NCBI GenBank assembly: GCA_028583405.1
Contig: JAPTMU010000166.1
Span: 430,819-494,818 of the forward strand
Length of the DNA stretch: 64,000 bases
Direction: 5' to 3'
DNA from: Pogonophryne albipinna
Taxonomy: Eukaryota; Chordata; Actinopteri; Perciformes; Artedidraconidae
A program made the position numbers and the translations under genes. Below are positions 27,849 through 38,169 of this stretch, one piece after another (within the stretch, counting starts at the first letter, position 1; each line of letters opens with the position of its first letter). The notes under the pieces are model-generated. The model worked only from the letters and a program-made list of their open reading frames with translations. It did not search any database and was not told where the DNA came from.

Positions 27849-28678
27849 TCACAATAGAGACACTAAATACTGATATACACCTGAACATCAGCAGGAGAGG
27901 ACTCTTTAAAGTAGAAACACTACATACTGATATACACCTGAACATCAGCAGGAGAGGACTCTTTAAAGTAGAGACACTACATACTGATATACACCTGAAC
28001 ATCAGCAGGAGAGGACTCTTTAAAGTAGAGACACTACATACTGATATACACCAGAACATCAGCAGGAGAGGACTCTTTAAAGTAGAGACACTACATACTG
28101 ATATACACCTGAACATCAGCAGGAGAGGACTCTTTAAAGTAGAGACACTACATACTGATATACACCTGAACATCAGCAGGAGAGGACTCTTTAAAGTAGA
28201 GACACTACATACTGATATACACCTGAACATCAGCAGGAGAGGACTCTTTAAAGTAGAAACACTACATACTGATATACACCTGAACATCAGCAGGAGAGGA
28301 CTCTTTAAAGTAGAGACACTACATACTGATATACACCAGAACATCAGCAGGAGAGGACTCTTTAAAGTAGAGACACTACATACTGATATACACCTGAACA
28401 TCAGCAGGAGAGGACTCTTTAAAGTAGAGACACTACATACTGATATACACCTGAACATCAGCAGGAGAGGACTCTTTAAAGTAGAGACACTACATACTGA
28501 TATACACCTGAACATCAGCAGGAGAGGACTCTTTAAAGTAGAGACACTACATACTGATATACACCTGAACATCAGCAGGAGAGGACTCTTTAAAGTAGAG
28601 ACACTACATACTGATATACACCTGAACATCAGCAGGAGAGGACTCTTTAAAGTAGAGACACTACATACTGATATACAC
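27849..28678 (-). repeat. 57-bp satellite array 3, ~14.5 units, inverted
   Basis: The reverse complement of arrays 1 and 2: gtagagacactacatactga, tatacacctgaacatcagca, ggagaggactctttaaa. Variants CACCAGAAC occur twice, five units apart. The shared leader of arrays 1 and 2 is not seen at either border. Open frames of 313-357 codons result from the 57-bp period and are not genes. Confidence 0.97.
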
Positions 28679-29324
28679 AGAAACACTGATGTAGTAAAAA
28701 GTCCTCCTGGTCGTATAGCAGCTATTGTTTGGTGCCAGGACTTGGACATAACAACACATTGATCTCGTGCCAGTGGGCTTTATTATGATCTCATTCGTAC
28801 TAATTGCCAGGCCGAACAGCGACACATATGCACACAGGTTTCAACCAATGCTCTTCATTAGGGACTGAGGTGCTCACATCCCTTGTTGTCATGACAACCG
28901 GCCACCGTAATTTTTGGCTTGGGAAATTGTCACATGGTGCGACGAAGAGGAAGAGAATATTTTGCGTGCGTGCGTGTGTGCATGTCGTCAGCTAGCAAGA
29001 ATGCATGGGTACCGCCAAAGCTAAGATGGATGCCAAGCGCTAAGATGGCTGCCAGGAATCCTTAGAGAGAAATAAGCAGAACGAGTGAGAGAGGAGGAAA
29101 GATGGACGGACAGAAACAGAAACTCTGACCCGTCCTCCGGTTCTGGTTTTGTCGTCACGTTTTGGGCTTTGTGCGGTCGGGCTGAATAGCAATTCTCTGC
29201 CACGCCGTCCGCTATAATGCCACCCAGGAATAGGACTCTGATTTGGGCTTGAGATCAGGTCTAAGAGGGGTCTGACTTTTGGGAGGTTAACAAGTTGTTT
29301 TAAATGCAGTTTGGTTCCATCAGA
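28679..29324 (+). other. intronic, nothing recognised
   Basis: No coding, tandem repeat or known family assigned between the 57-bp and 33-bp arrays. Confidence 0.5.
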
Positions 29325-31295
29325 GGTGGTAGAAGTACTCAGATCATGTACTTGAGTAAAAGTAGAAGTAGAAGTTCGATGCTAATACGGTTGTACTTTT
29401 ACTTGAGTAACATTTTAATGCAGGACTTTTCCCTACACTCTGGTACTACTACTTTTACCCAAGTACAAGATCTGAGTTCTTCTACTTCGACTCAAGTACA
29501 ATATCTGAGTACTTCTACTTTTACCCAAGTACAAGATCTGAGTTCTTCTACTTTTACTCAAGAACAAGATCTGAGTACTTCTACTTTTACCCAAGTACAA
29601 GATCTGAGTACTTCTACTCAAGTACAAGATCTGAGTACTTCTACTTTTACTCAAGTACAATATCTGAGTACTTCTACTTTTACCCAAGTACAAGATCTGA
29701 GTTCTTCTACTTTTACTCAAGAACAAGATCTGAGTACTTCTACTTTTACCCAAGTACAAGATCTGAGTACTTCTACTTTTACTCAAGAACAAGATCTGAG
29801 TTCTTCTACTTTTACTCAAGTACAAGATCTGAGTACTTCTACTTTTACTCAAGTACAATATCTGAGTACTTCTACTTTTACTCAAGTACAAGATCTGAGT
29901 ACTTCTACTTTTACCCAAGTACAAGATCTGAGTACTTCTACTCAAGTACAAGATCTGAGTACTTCTACTTTTACTCAAGTACAAAATCTGAGTACTTCTA
30001 CTTTTACTCAAGTACAAGATCTGAGTTCTTCTACTTTTACTCAAGTACAAGATCTGAGTACTTCTACTTTTACTCAAGTACAAGATCTGAGTACTTCTAC
30101 TTTTACCCAAGTACAAGATCTGAGTACTTCTACTCAAGTACAAGATCTGAGTACTTCTACTTTTACTCAAGTACAAAATCTGAGTACTTCTACTTTTACT
30201 CAAGTACAACATCTGAGTACTTCTACTTTTACTCAAGTACAAGATCTGAGTTCTTCTACTTTTACTCAAGTACAAGATCTGAGTACTACTACTTTTACTC
30301 AAGTACAAGATCTGAGTACTTTTACTTTTACTCAAGAACAAGATCTGAGTACTTCTACTTTTACCCAAGTACAAGATCTGAGTACTTCTACTCAAGTACA
30401 ATATCTGAGTACTTCTACTTTTACTCAAGTACAATATCTGAGTACTTCTACTTTTACTCAAGTACAAGATCTGAGTACTTCTACTTTTACTCAAGTACAA
30501 GATCTGAGTACTTCTACTTTTACTCAAGTACAATATCTGAGTACTTCTACTTTTACCCAAGTACAAGATCTGAGTACTTCTCCTCAAGTACAAGATCTGA
30601 GTACTTCTACTTTTACTCAAGTACAAGATCTGAGTACTTCTACTTTTACTCAAGTACAAGATCTGAGTTCTTCTACTTTTACTCAAGAACAAGATCTGAG
30701 TACTTCTACTTTTACCCAAGTACAAGATCTGAGTACTTCTACTCAAGTACAAGATCTGAGTACTTCTACTTTTACTCAAGTACAATATCTGAGTACTTCT
30801 ACTTTTACTCAAGTACAAGATCTGAGTACTTCTACTTTTACTCAAGTACAAGATCTGAGTACTTCTACTTTTACCCAAGTACAAGATCTGAGTACTTCTA
30901 CTCAAGTACAAGATCTGAGTACTTCTACTTTTACTCAAGTACAATATCTGAGTACTTCTACTTTTACTCAAGTACAAGATCTGAGTACTTCTACTTTTAC
31001 CCAAGTACAAGATCTGAGTACTTCTACTCAAGTACAAGATCTGAGTACTTCTACTTTTACTCAAGTACAAGATCTGAGTTCTTCTACTTTTACTCAAGTC
31101 CAACATCTGAGTACTTCTACTCAAGTACAACATCTGAGTACTTCTACTCAAGTACAACATCTGAGTACTTCTACTCAAGTACAACATCTGAGTACTTCTA
31201 CTCAAGTCCAACATCTGAGTACTTCTACTCAAGTACAACATCTGAGTACTTCTACTCAAGTACAACATCTGAGTACTTCTTCCTCCTCTGCCTAC
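29325..31295 (+). mobile_element. TIR-bearing element expanded by a 33/27-bp array (copy A)
   Basis: The left end is agaggtggtagaagtactca then gatcatgtacttgagtaaaa. The right end is gatctgagtacttcttcctc-type sequence, its inverted counterpart. Between them about 1.85 kb of tandem units follow ttaatgcaggacttttccc and acactctggtactacta. This terminus pair is a common teleost dispersed element. Confidence 0.8.
29440..31285 (+). repeat. 33-bp minisatellite with 27-bp variant, ~58 units
   Basis: The unit is tacttctacttttactcaag plus tacaagatctgag. A 27-bp form lacks six bases of the T-rich part. The last seven units (31096-31275) are almost all the short form with CAACATCTGAG, showing local homogenisation. 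Both lengths are multiples of three, so both strands read open for more than 600 codons (Ser/Thr/Gln-rich or Lys/Arg/Ser-rich); I treat these as artefacts. Confidence 0.96.
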
Positions 31296-31352
31296 GGGTG
31301 CAAATGAATAACCTGAAGCTGACTTGGCGCTGTGGGGTAATTGGCCTGCATG

Positions 31353-31353
31353 C

Positions 31354-31382
<29 letters not shown>
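31353..31382. repeat. (TA)n microsatellite
   Basis: About 14 TA copies. Confidence 0.95.
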
Positions 31383-31386
<4 letters not shown>

Positions 31387-31479
31387 TTAGAACCATAAAA
31401 GTCCTCCAGCATTACCCTAAGGGGAAGAATGTCAAGAGAGAGCTGTGGCTTGCTGCCCACCGGCTCCTATAGAGAGGAG

Positions 31480-31481
<2 letters not shown>

Positions 31482-31548
<67 letters not shown>

Positions 31549-31712
31549 AACACACAGGAGAGGAAACACAAACACACAGGAGAGGAAACACAAACACACA
31601 GGAGAGGACACACACACACACACACACACACAGGAGAGGAAACACACACACACACACACACACACACAGGAGAGGAAACACAAACACACAGGAGAGGAAA
31701 CACACACACACA
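31482..31712. repeat. (CA)n and CA/GGAGAGGAAA minisatellite
   Basis: A CA run to 31544 is followed by about seven repeats of caggagaggaaacacaaaca with variable CA length. Confidence 0.93.
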
Positions 31713-32205
31713 CAAAGGGCACAATGTAGGAGGACCCCCCCGACTCAGAGTCAGCAGAAGAGAGGCTTCTGGGTAAAACTTTACACAACGTACTTACACC
31801 ATGAGAGGCCTTCGCTGAAATACTGTGTACATCTGAGAGTGTGCAAGAAAGAGTCCTGCAAACTGAACTCTTTGACTTATCGGTGTGTGTGTGTGTGTGT
31901 GTGAGAGAAACTCCCTCTGCAGGGAACACTGGGATTGTATCCTTTGCAGACCATTTACATGCACTAAAACCTATAGACAAACTCTACAGGAGAGGGAAAC
32001 CCCCCAAAAGCCGAATAGATCCTCTTTAAGTAACAAATGCATGACTTTTACTTGTAATTGAGTACTTTTAAAACTAAAACTACTACTTTTTACCCAGTAA
32101 AGGTACTTTTTCCAGCACTTTTTCCGGTACTTTTTCCCCCCCCCCCTCTCTCTCTGGGTTATTTCCACCTGACTAAACATCTCTCTCTTTTCTTGTGTCT
32201 TTCAG
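31713..32205 (+). other. intron end before exon 3, with dispersed fragments
   Basis: 31945-32032 is the family also seen at 10775. 32040-32125 (gagtacttttaaaactaaaa, cagtaaaggtactttttcc) resembles the 33-bp-element family. A pyrimidine tract leads into the acceptor at 32205. Confidence 0.55.
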
Positions 32206-32271
32206 AACAATCAGGACAATCAGAAATCTCAAACCATCAAGGAGACACAGACGTGAAGCCCCCCCCCAACG
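32206..32271 (+). CDS. nfix: nfix exon 3 (66 bp), linker after DNA-binding domain
   Basis: The acceptor is tgtctttcag at 32196-32205 and the donor is g|gtgagt at 32272. The exon starts with two bases completing a codon and ends one base into the next. It reads QSGQSEISNHQGDTDVKPP then PN, matching the NFIX segment [20 protein letters not shown] that follows the DNA-binding domain. It is Ser/Gln/Asp-rich and presumably flexible. The preceding intron fills the window from base 1. A CA microsatellite begins 18 bases into the following intron. The exon number follows the usual vertebrate NFI structure and is an inference. Confidence 0.93.
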
Positions 32272-32287
32272 GTGAGTTTACATGTTA

Positions 32288-32288
<1 letters not shown>

Positions 32289-32342
<54 letters not shown>
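32289..32342. repeat. (CA)27 microsatellite, 18 bp into intron 3
   Basis: Pure AC run starting 18 bases downstream of the exon 3 donor. The rest of intron 3 (to 32873) is AT-rich without recognisable elements. Confidence 0.97.
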
Positions 32343-32344
<2 letters not shown>

Positions 32345-32809
32345 ACAGGCCTCAGTTTATTATGGTTAGGGGAGCCCATGGTACTGTAGCTGGGACTCAT
32401 AAATCACACTGACGTTGGCTGATAGGAACCACATGTTCGCCGCAGAGTGATGACCTCATCGTCCTCACTGTGGTTAACCCGGAGCAGAGAGTGAAGGGAG
32501 GGGGGGGACATGATATTTTGGGGAGGGGGGAGACATGAGATGGGCAGTGATGGACAGATGGGAAGATTGTTAATATATTATTTATATGTTTTTTATCCAA
32601 TGTGCTACCGATCTTTTAATTCAACTTTTACTTTCAAAGAAGAAATTGTAATCGATTTATTTTGTATTATTTTATTCCAAATGTCACTTTTACGTCTCGT
32701 ATTTTTTTACATATTTGCATTAAAAAATGTATTGCAGATTTTATTGAACCTCCTTTTTATATATAAATATGGATTCTATGTTATGTGTTTTATTTTAATT
32801 GCACCTTAA

Positions 32810-33110
<301 letters not shown>

Positions 33111-33146
33111 CGGTTAAAATAAATAAATTAACTAAAGATATTCATC

Positions 33147-33197
33147 TGTGTGTGTGTGTGTGTGTGCGTGTGTGTGTCTGTGTGTCTGTGTGTGTGT
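33147..33197. repeat. (TG)n tract abutting exon 5 acceptor
   Basis: An imperfect TG run (C interruptions) ending seven bases before the splice acceptor, so it replaces much of the usual polypyrimidine tract. Confidence 0.97.
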
Positions 33198-33204
33198 CCC
33201 TCAG

Positions 33205-33325
33205 CCCCAGTTGCTACGGCGACAGGTCCGAACTTCTCCCTGGCCGACCTGGACAGCCCTGGGTATTACAACATCAACCAGGTGACGCTGGGCCGACGCT
33301 CCATCACCTCCACCCCCTCCACCAG
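33205..33325 (+). CDS. nfix: nfix exon 5 (121 bp)
   Basis: The acceptor is tccctcag ending at 33204 and the donor is ag|gtacac at 33326. It encodes [20 protein letters not shown] followed by [20 protein letters not shown], an almost exact match to NFIX and the strongest evidence for X over the other paralogues. The length is not a multiple of three, so skipping shifts the frame. In the skipped arrangement I find a stop in the 46843-46965 exon. A TG repeat abuts the acceptor and a CA repeat starts at the donor; see findings. Confidence 0.97.

Positions 33326-33327
<2 letters not shown>

Positions 33328-33377
<50 letters not shown>
33328..33377. repeat. (CA)25 tract starting at exon 5 donor
   Basis: The intron begins gt then (ac)25; the donor itself is part of the repeat (gtacac). 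Confidence 0.98.
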
Positions 33378-33379
<2 letters not shown>

Positions 33380-35109
33380 GCTCAAAATGCACTTTTCCCT
33401 GTACTAATATTCTTCTCTTCTTGACTCTTTAACCACCTAAGGGTCTGTACACATTCAGGCGTTTTAGGCTAACTCATTCCCTTATAGTCGTAGCCAGCTT
33501 AGTGAACCAGGACATCTTGATTACCCCAAAGTGTCGTGTTAGAAATGTATAGTACAGGTCCCCCGCACATAGAAAAAACTGCTGGATGCTAACTTGCATA
33601 TGTTGGGACATTTGCACAATTAGCATTAGTTAGCATTATAGCCTGTATGTTGACAATAGCTCAAAAATGGCTTGGCCGATTTGGATAATTTTGAAGTGGT
33701 TTTGGGGGTTATTGAGGATGCTGAGTCCATTTCTGTAATATTCAGGATAAAAGATTGCAGTTTTAACCAGAAAGTGACCATATTTGTACTCTCTGTGGAC
33801 TGAATTTGAAGTCTGAGAGGACGCTGTTAGTATTTATTTAAACAAGGACCTCGCATACAAGTACATTCACCTCAGAAAAGAGAAGAGATGTTTTATGCCA
33901 GATTTGAGATAAATATAAATACTAATATGAAACTGAGCAGAATATGTCCCCTTTAATACACACTTAAAAAACAACACCATGAAGAAGTGGTGATGATGCT
34001 GTTAGCTGTTAGCCTAGCTCATGTGTACAGACCCTTACACTGCTGTATTTGTTATACTTGCTCTGCTTTTTGACTGTGCTTTTTCTCTCCCTTTTCTTCC
34101 TCCTCCTCTTCATCACTGCTAACCTTCTTCATCCCTGCTATCCGTCTCTCTCTCTCTCTCTCTCTCTCTGTTTGTGTGTCTCCGTTACCTCCTTCCCTCG
34201 CTCCTCTTACGCTGCAGGACTGAGATGGAGCTTTATGCAAGTCTCCCACGGAGGTAGTTACACTCATTACGGAATCTCTCCCCTGATGCTAATGTAACAC
34301 AGAGCCCTCCATCACACACACACACACACACACATGCTGTCACACAGAAATGCACACGAGCGAGCACATATTTAAACATTTTGGATCGCTGTACGTTCAC
34401 GAGAGCCTTTAATTTTATTGGTCACAGATGTATGAGTCTATAAGAATATGCTAACACACGCACAAATGAGTTCCAGCATCAGCACACACACACACAGTCA
34501 CACACACAGATCAGTTTCGGTGTGTACAGCACGCTGAATGAAGTCTGGCCTCGTGTTTGTCTCGCTGTCTCCAGTTTGCGTTGCCCCCTCCGGATAAAAC
34601 ATAATACTAAAAGAAAACATTGCGGGGAAAGCCTTGACGTTTTTACATTTTTAATAACTTTTGATTTCAGACAGATCCATGTCGGACTACAGGGGGAACA
34701 TGGACCCATATACTGTCCTCAAATGCCCCGCAAATCATGTGCGTGCATTCATTAGAGCCTCGTTAGAAGTGCCTGTGAGAAACCAGCAACATGCACGTTT
34801 AAGAACAATGGAAAATCTCAAACTAAATGTAAACATCCAACTCCTTTCTTTCCCTGTAAAACAAGCAAGGAAAGTTTATTTAACGAGCACGTTTCTACTC
34901 GAGGCAATCAAAGTGCTTTTCAATACGACATTTAGACTTCATTTAGTCAACAGAAACAAATCATAAAATCACATTTAAGCTTCCTGTTGTCCTCGGATCA
35001 AATGTCCTGCTTTCTTTTTAAGTCGTAAAATGGGGTTATTTAATCTAATTGCCACAAAAATAACATGGATGATTTCATACTACTTTGTTCTTGAGAAAAA
35101 GGAATGATC
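33378..35109 (+). other. intron 5, first part
   Basis: Holds a CT tract at 34145-34169, the candidate microexon at 34218-34253 and small CA tracts near 34313-34332 and 34485-34508. Otherwise nothing recognised. Confidence 0.5.
34218..34253 (+). CDS. nfix: candidate nfix microexon (36 bp)
   Basis: An excellent acceptor (CT-rich tract from 34140, then cttacgctgcag ending at 34217) is followed 36 bp later by g|gtagtt. Entered in the phase left by exon 33205-33325 it reads RTEMELYASLPR and leaves in the phase required by exon 37773-37903, so inclusion would add 12 residues between STPST and SNKRKS. The tract could instead be a chance product of the simple CT repeat just upstream. No homologous NFI segment is known to me. 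Confidence 0.25.
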
Positions 35110-35251
35110 ACTTGATTTTTGTGGGGTTTCTTTTATTTATAGCATCTGGTGTCATTATGTGCTGTCATTATGTGCTGTCATTAAAACAGTTAAAACGCTC
35201 CCAAAACAGATTCCTGACTAAACTTTGATGGAAACGAGTTTATGATGGTTT

Positions 35252-35472
35252 ATGGGGTGGTTTTGGCGCAGTGGGTTAGAGCGTTGATCATCAGATCAGG
35301 GGGCGTTGGTGAACTCCAGTTCGAAACCCACCACTGCGTCAGGCCGTTGTGTCCTTGGGCAAGAGACACTTTGCTCCTGTGGGTAATGTCCACAGTAATA
35401 CTCTTACATGTCTAATATGTGTAATTGTAAAGCGCTTTGAGCACCTGCAAAAGCGCTATAATAAAAAATGTG
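35252..35472 (+). mobile_element. tRNA-derived SINE
   Basis: An A-box-like tggcgcagtgg (35264-35274) and a B-box-like agttcgaaacc (35318-35328) are spaced as in a tRNA promoter. A tRNA-unrelated body and tail (aagcgctttgagcacctgca, aaagcgctataataaaaaat) follow. It is absent from the paralogous half at 36780. Confidence 0.85.
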
Positions 35473-35487
35473 ATGCATTATTATTAC

Positions 35488-36270
35488 TAGGGATGTCCCG
35501 ATCACATTTTTTTGCTCCCGATCCGATTCCGATCATTTGATTTTGACAATCTGCCGATACCGATTTTTCCCGATCCGATCTTTATGCAATGCATTAAGAG
35601 AAAAAAAAGGTAACAGATAACGGCTGGTCATCCAACGCGATGAGTTCAGCTATCTTGGCTGTTATTTGTTTGGCCTTTTCACTGTTCTGGGGCAGTTTCT
35701 CTTTCCTTTTGAAAGTCTCTGAAAGTGTCGGTTGTTTCAATGCCGTTACCTGAGTGGCCGCTGTGTACTCGTCGTGTTGTTGTTGGTGTTTGTTTCTCAG
35801 GTGGCGTATTAGATTGGTCGTGTTGAACGTAGCTCTGTTCTTTCCACCACGCGGAACCTCCGCCTTGCAAACATTGCATCTGGCTGTTACACTGCCCTCG
35901 CTTTCAATTTTATAATACTTCCAAACTCCTGACATTTTCTCTGTCCCGAGTCACCAGCTGAACGTAGCCTCTCGTTAGCTTACTGCTAGACACTGCGCGC
36001 CCACTCTGTTGCCAGCTTTGAGAGAAATTAGCAACCAGGTCTGAAAACAAGCCCAAAAGAAGCAACACATACATGATGTTGTGTCATTTCAAACCAAAAC
36101 TAAGGCCTCAGGATGACTTTAAGACGTGAACATGGTCATTTTTGTTTTGTAACATTAAATAAAATAAATTTAAAAAAAATATTAAAAAAAAAATCCCGAT
36201 TTTTTTTCTCCCGATCTTTTGAAAATCACGTGATCGGCTCCGATCACGTGATCGGATCGGGACATCTCTA
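35488..36270 (-). mobile_element. hAT-like element with 8-bp target duplication
   Basis: The TIRs are tagggatgtcccgatcac and gatcggatcgggacatctct, with subterminal CCGATC repeats. The flanks are attattac and attattat, a 7-of-8 target-site duplication typical of hAT. The interior keeps only the N-terminal part of a BED-finger transposase on the minus strand. Confidence 0.88.
35594..35935 (-). pseudogene. truncated hAT transposase: BED zinc finger plus start of core
   Basis: A 113-codon frame starts MSGVWKYYKIESEGSVTARC. Residues 20, 23, 45 and 50 form C-x2-C-x21-H-x4-H with upstream W5/Y7/Y8, the BED-finger pattern that binds transposon ends. Residues 88-108 (SEKAKQITAKIAELIALDDQ, then PLSV) match the start of the hAT/ZBED core. 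The frame then stops in a T-rich joint, so the RNase-H-like catalytic core and dimerisation domain are deleted. Not an active transposase; a domesticated DNA-binding peptide is possible but unsupported. Confidence 0.8.
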
Positions 36271-36884
36271 ATTATTATGATAATCCATCAAAAGGTTATT
36301 CTGATTTTACTTATAGTCAAAATCATTGAAATGTCTGCCTTTTTAAGCTAAAAAATAATGTTAATTTTGTGTCAATGAGGTCTTATTGACAAAAAACGAT
36401 AATAAGGAGAGTACAAATTGAGGTAATGAGTTGAAATGAAGTCTACATTAAAGGTGTAAACCAAAATTGCAAGATAATTTATATACTATACACTTTATAA
36501 ACAGTCAAACCAGAACTAAAGTTGCACATTTGACAAACACAACATAAAAAGTCATGAAAAACGCACAAAAATACAATTTAAAACAAGCTAAAACAGAATT
36601 GGACATGGTTAAGATTTACAGTTGTAAATGTGAGAAGTTATTTAATTCAAACAGAAAAGTCTTCAGTCCTGATAAAAATAAATAAGATTGATTTTTTTAA
36701 ATTTTTTTATTTATTGCATCTGGTGTCATTATGTGCTGTCATTAAAACCGATTCCCGACTGAACTTTGACATAAACCTGTCTATGATAATCTATCAAAAT
36801 GTCTCTCTGATCCAAATTATACTCAGTTATTACAAGTTATTTCAGTTTCTGCTTTTTTAAACAAAAAAACAAGGTAAATAGCCG

Positions 36885-37480
36885 CTTTCACACCAAGTAC
36901 TTAGTTCCCAGCACTTAGTTCCCCCATGGAACTAAGTACAGATCGCGTTCACACCGGAATAAGATTACGCAAATGAAGCCGCTGACGTCACTTCTTCTTC
37001 TTCTGCTTTGGGTTTACTGGCAGGCCGCTAACATCTTCACGGCGTATACTGCCACCCGAAGTCCCCGGCCGGAAGTCCTCGGAGCTGGGGACTTCCGGCC
37101 CTCGGCGTTCTGCCGAGTAAATCGCCAGAACGCCGACACTTCCTCATCTCCACCGCTCCCATGTTTTCTTTTGTGTTGCCATAAGTTATTCTCTCTCCGT
37201 TGGTGCGTGGGGCTAATGCTAATAATGCTAATGCCAGCAAATACAATGGCGGCTTCACAAAACTTTTCAGAGTTTTACGGGGCGTGGTTTGCAATTCGCC
37301 CAGCCAATCGAAATTGGTACTTTTTTCTCCCCAGGAGAGTACCACCTCTCTAGCAGGGACTAAAAATGGGGGTAAAAGTTCTCGGAACTAAGTTCTCTTT
37401 TTGGTGTGAACGCAAAATTCCAGGCACTATCGGAACTAAACGGGAAAAGTACGGGGAAAAGTACTCCGATGTTAACGCGC
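36885..37480. mobile_element. MITE with TTCACACCAAGTACTTAGTTCC-type inverted ends
   Basis: The left end tttcacaccaagtacttagt pairs with the right ggaactaagttctctttttg then gtgtgaac (37384-37411). Internal sequence is G+C-rich (37030-37150) compared with the AT-rich surround. It interrupts the second half of the segmental duplication and is absent from the first, so it inserted after the duplication. Confidence 0.75.
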
Positions 37481-37772
37481 CTAATGTTGTGTAAAGGAGG
37501 TCTTATTGATAAATGATTAAAAAAACGGTGTAAAACTTGTGGTAATGAGTTGAAATGATTTGAGTGATTTACAAACCACGACTAAAGTTGCATATTTGAC
37601 AGAAAGACAACACAAAAGGTTAAAAACAGTCGTTAAAAAGCCATGAGAATACATATTAAATGAGCTAAAATTGAAAAACAGGTCTAAAATACATGATTAA
37701 AGTTATTAGCACCGAAAAGTCTTCATTCCTGATTTAAGATAATTTCCTAACTCTCTTATTTTTTCCTCTTAG

Positions 37773-37903
37773 CTCCAACAAGCGTAAGTCCATTGACGAC
37801 AGCGAGATGGAGAGTCCGGTGGACGATGTTTTTTACTCGGGTCGATCCCCGGCGGCCGGCAGCAGCTCTCAGTCCAGCGGCTGGCCCAACGATGTGGACG
37901 CAG
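37773..37903 (+). CDS. nfix: nfix exon 6 (131 bp), Ser-rich segment with basic KRK patch
   Basis: The acceptor is tttttcctcttag ending at 37772 and the donor is g|gtagtg at 37904. It reads [37 protein letters not shown] and PNDVDA, matching human NFIX ([43 protein letters not shown] is the known counterpart, with a two-residue gap after YSG). It holds several Ser-Pro sites and a basic patch. The donor is weaker than consensus (gtagtg) and a CA-rich tract starts 12 bases inside the intron. It lies directly after a tandemly duplicated intronic segment. Confidence 0.96.
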
Positions 37904-37915
37904 GTAGTGCCGCTA

Positions 37916-37976
37916 ACACACACACACACACAGACACACACAAACACACACAGACACACACAAACACACACACACC
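37916..37976. repeat. (CA)n with GACA/AACA interruptions, 12 bp into intron 6
   Basis: CA-rich tract starting 12 bases after the exon 6 donor. Confidence 0.96.
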
Positions 37977-38169
37977 CTGCAACCCCCATCCTGGAGCTGG
38001 TCCACATCAATCAGCTAAAAGGAGACTTATAAAACCTTTACATTGAACTTTAACGCACCTGAAAAAACATTTATTTTAACATTTTATTCTCATTTTGGAA
38101 AATATCCTTATTCACGTTCTAGTTTTAGCGTTAAATGAGAAGTTTGATACCAGTTATTCCTCTCATCTA

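Larger units (their letters stand above)
35110..37745 (+). repeat. tandem segmental duplication (35110-36690 and 36700-37745)
   Basis: Both halves share, in order: gcatctggtgtcattatgtg and ctgtcattaaaac (35142, 36717), gattcctgactaaactttga/gattcccgactgaactttga, gaggtcttattgac, gtaatgagttgaaatga, actaaagttgca and gaaaagtcttca(g/t)tcctgat. They differ through insertions: the first holds a SINE and an hAT element, the second a different MITE. The second ends in the exon 6 acceptor tract. Confidence 0.8.

Noticed and set aside
29304..31307. Open frames of 667 and 611 codons on opposite strands (also 50281-51924 and 55257-56510)
   Set aside because: Units of 33 and 27 bp are multiples of three and lack stops; simultaneous openness on both strands marks them as repeat artefacts.
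35252..35340. Possible tRNA gene
   Set aside because: A- and B-box-like motifs are present but the cloverleaf is not intact and the sequence continues into a SINE body and tail.
37793..38032. Open + strand frame over exon 6
   Set aside because: A shadow of the nfix exon in another frame, extended by the CA tract. It is the frame used if exon 5 is skipped, and then meets a stop in exon 7.
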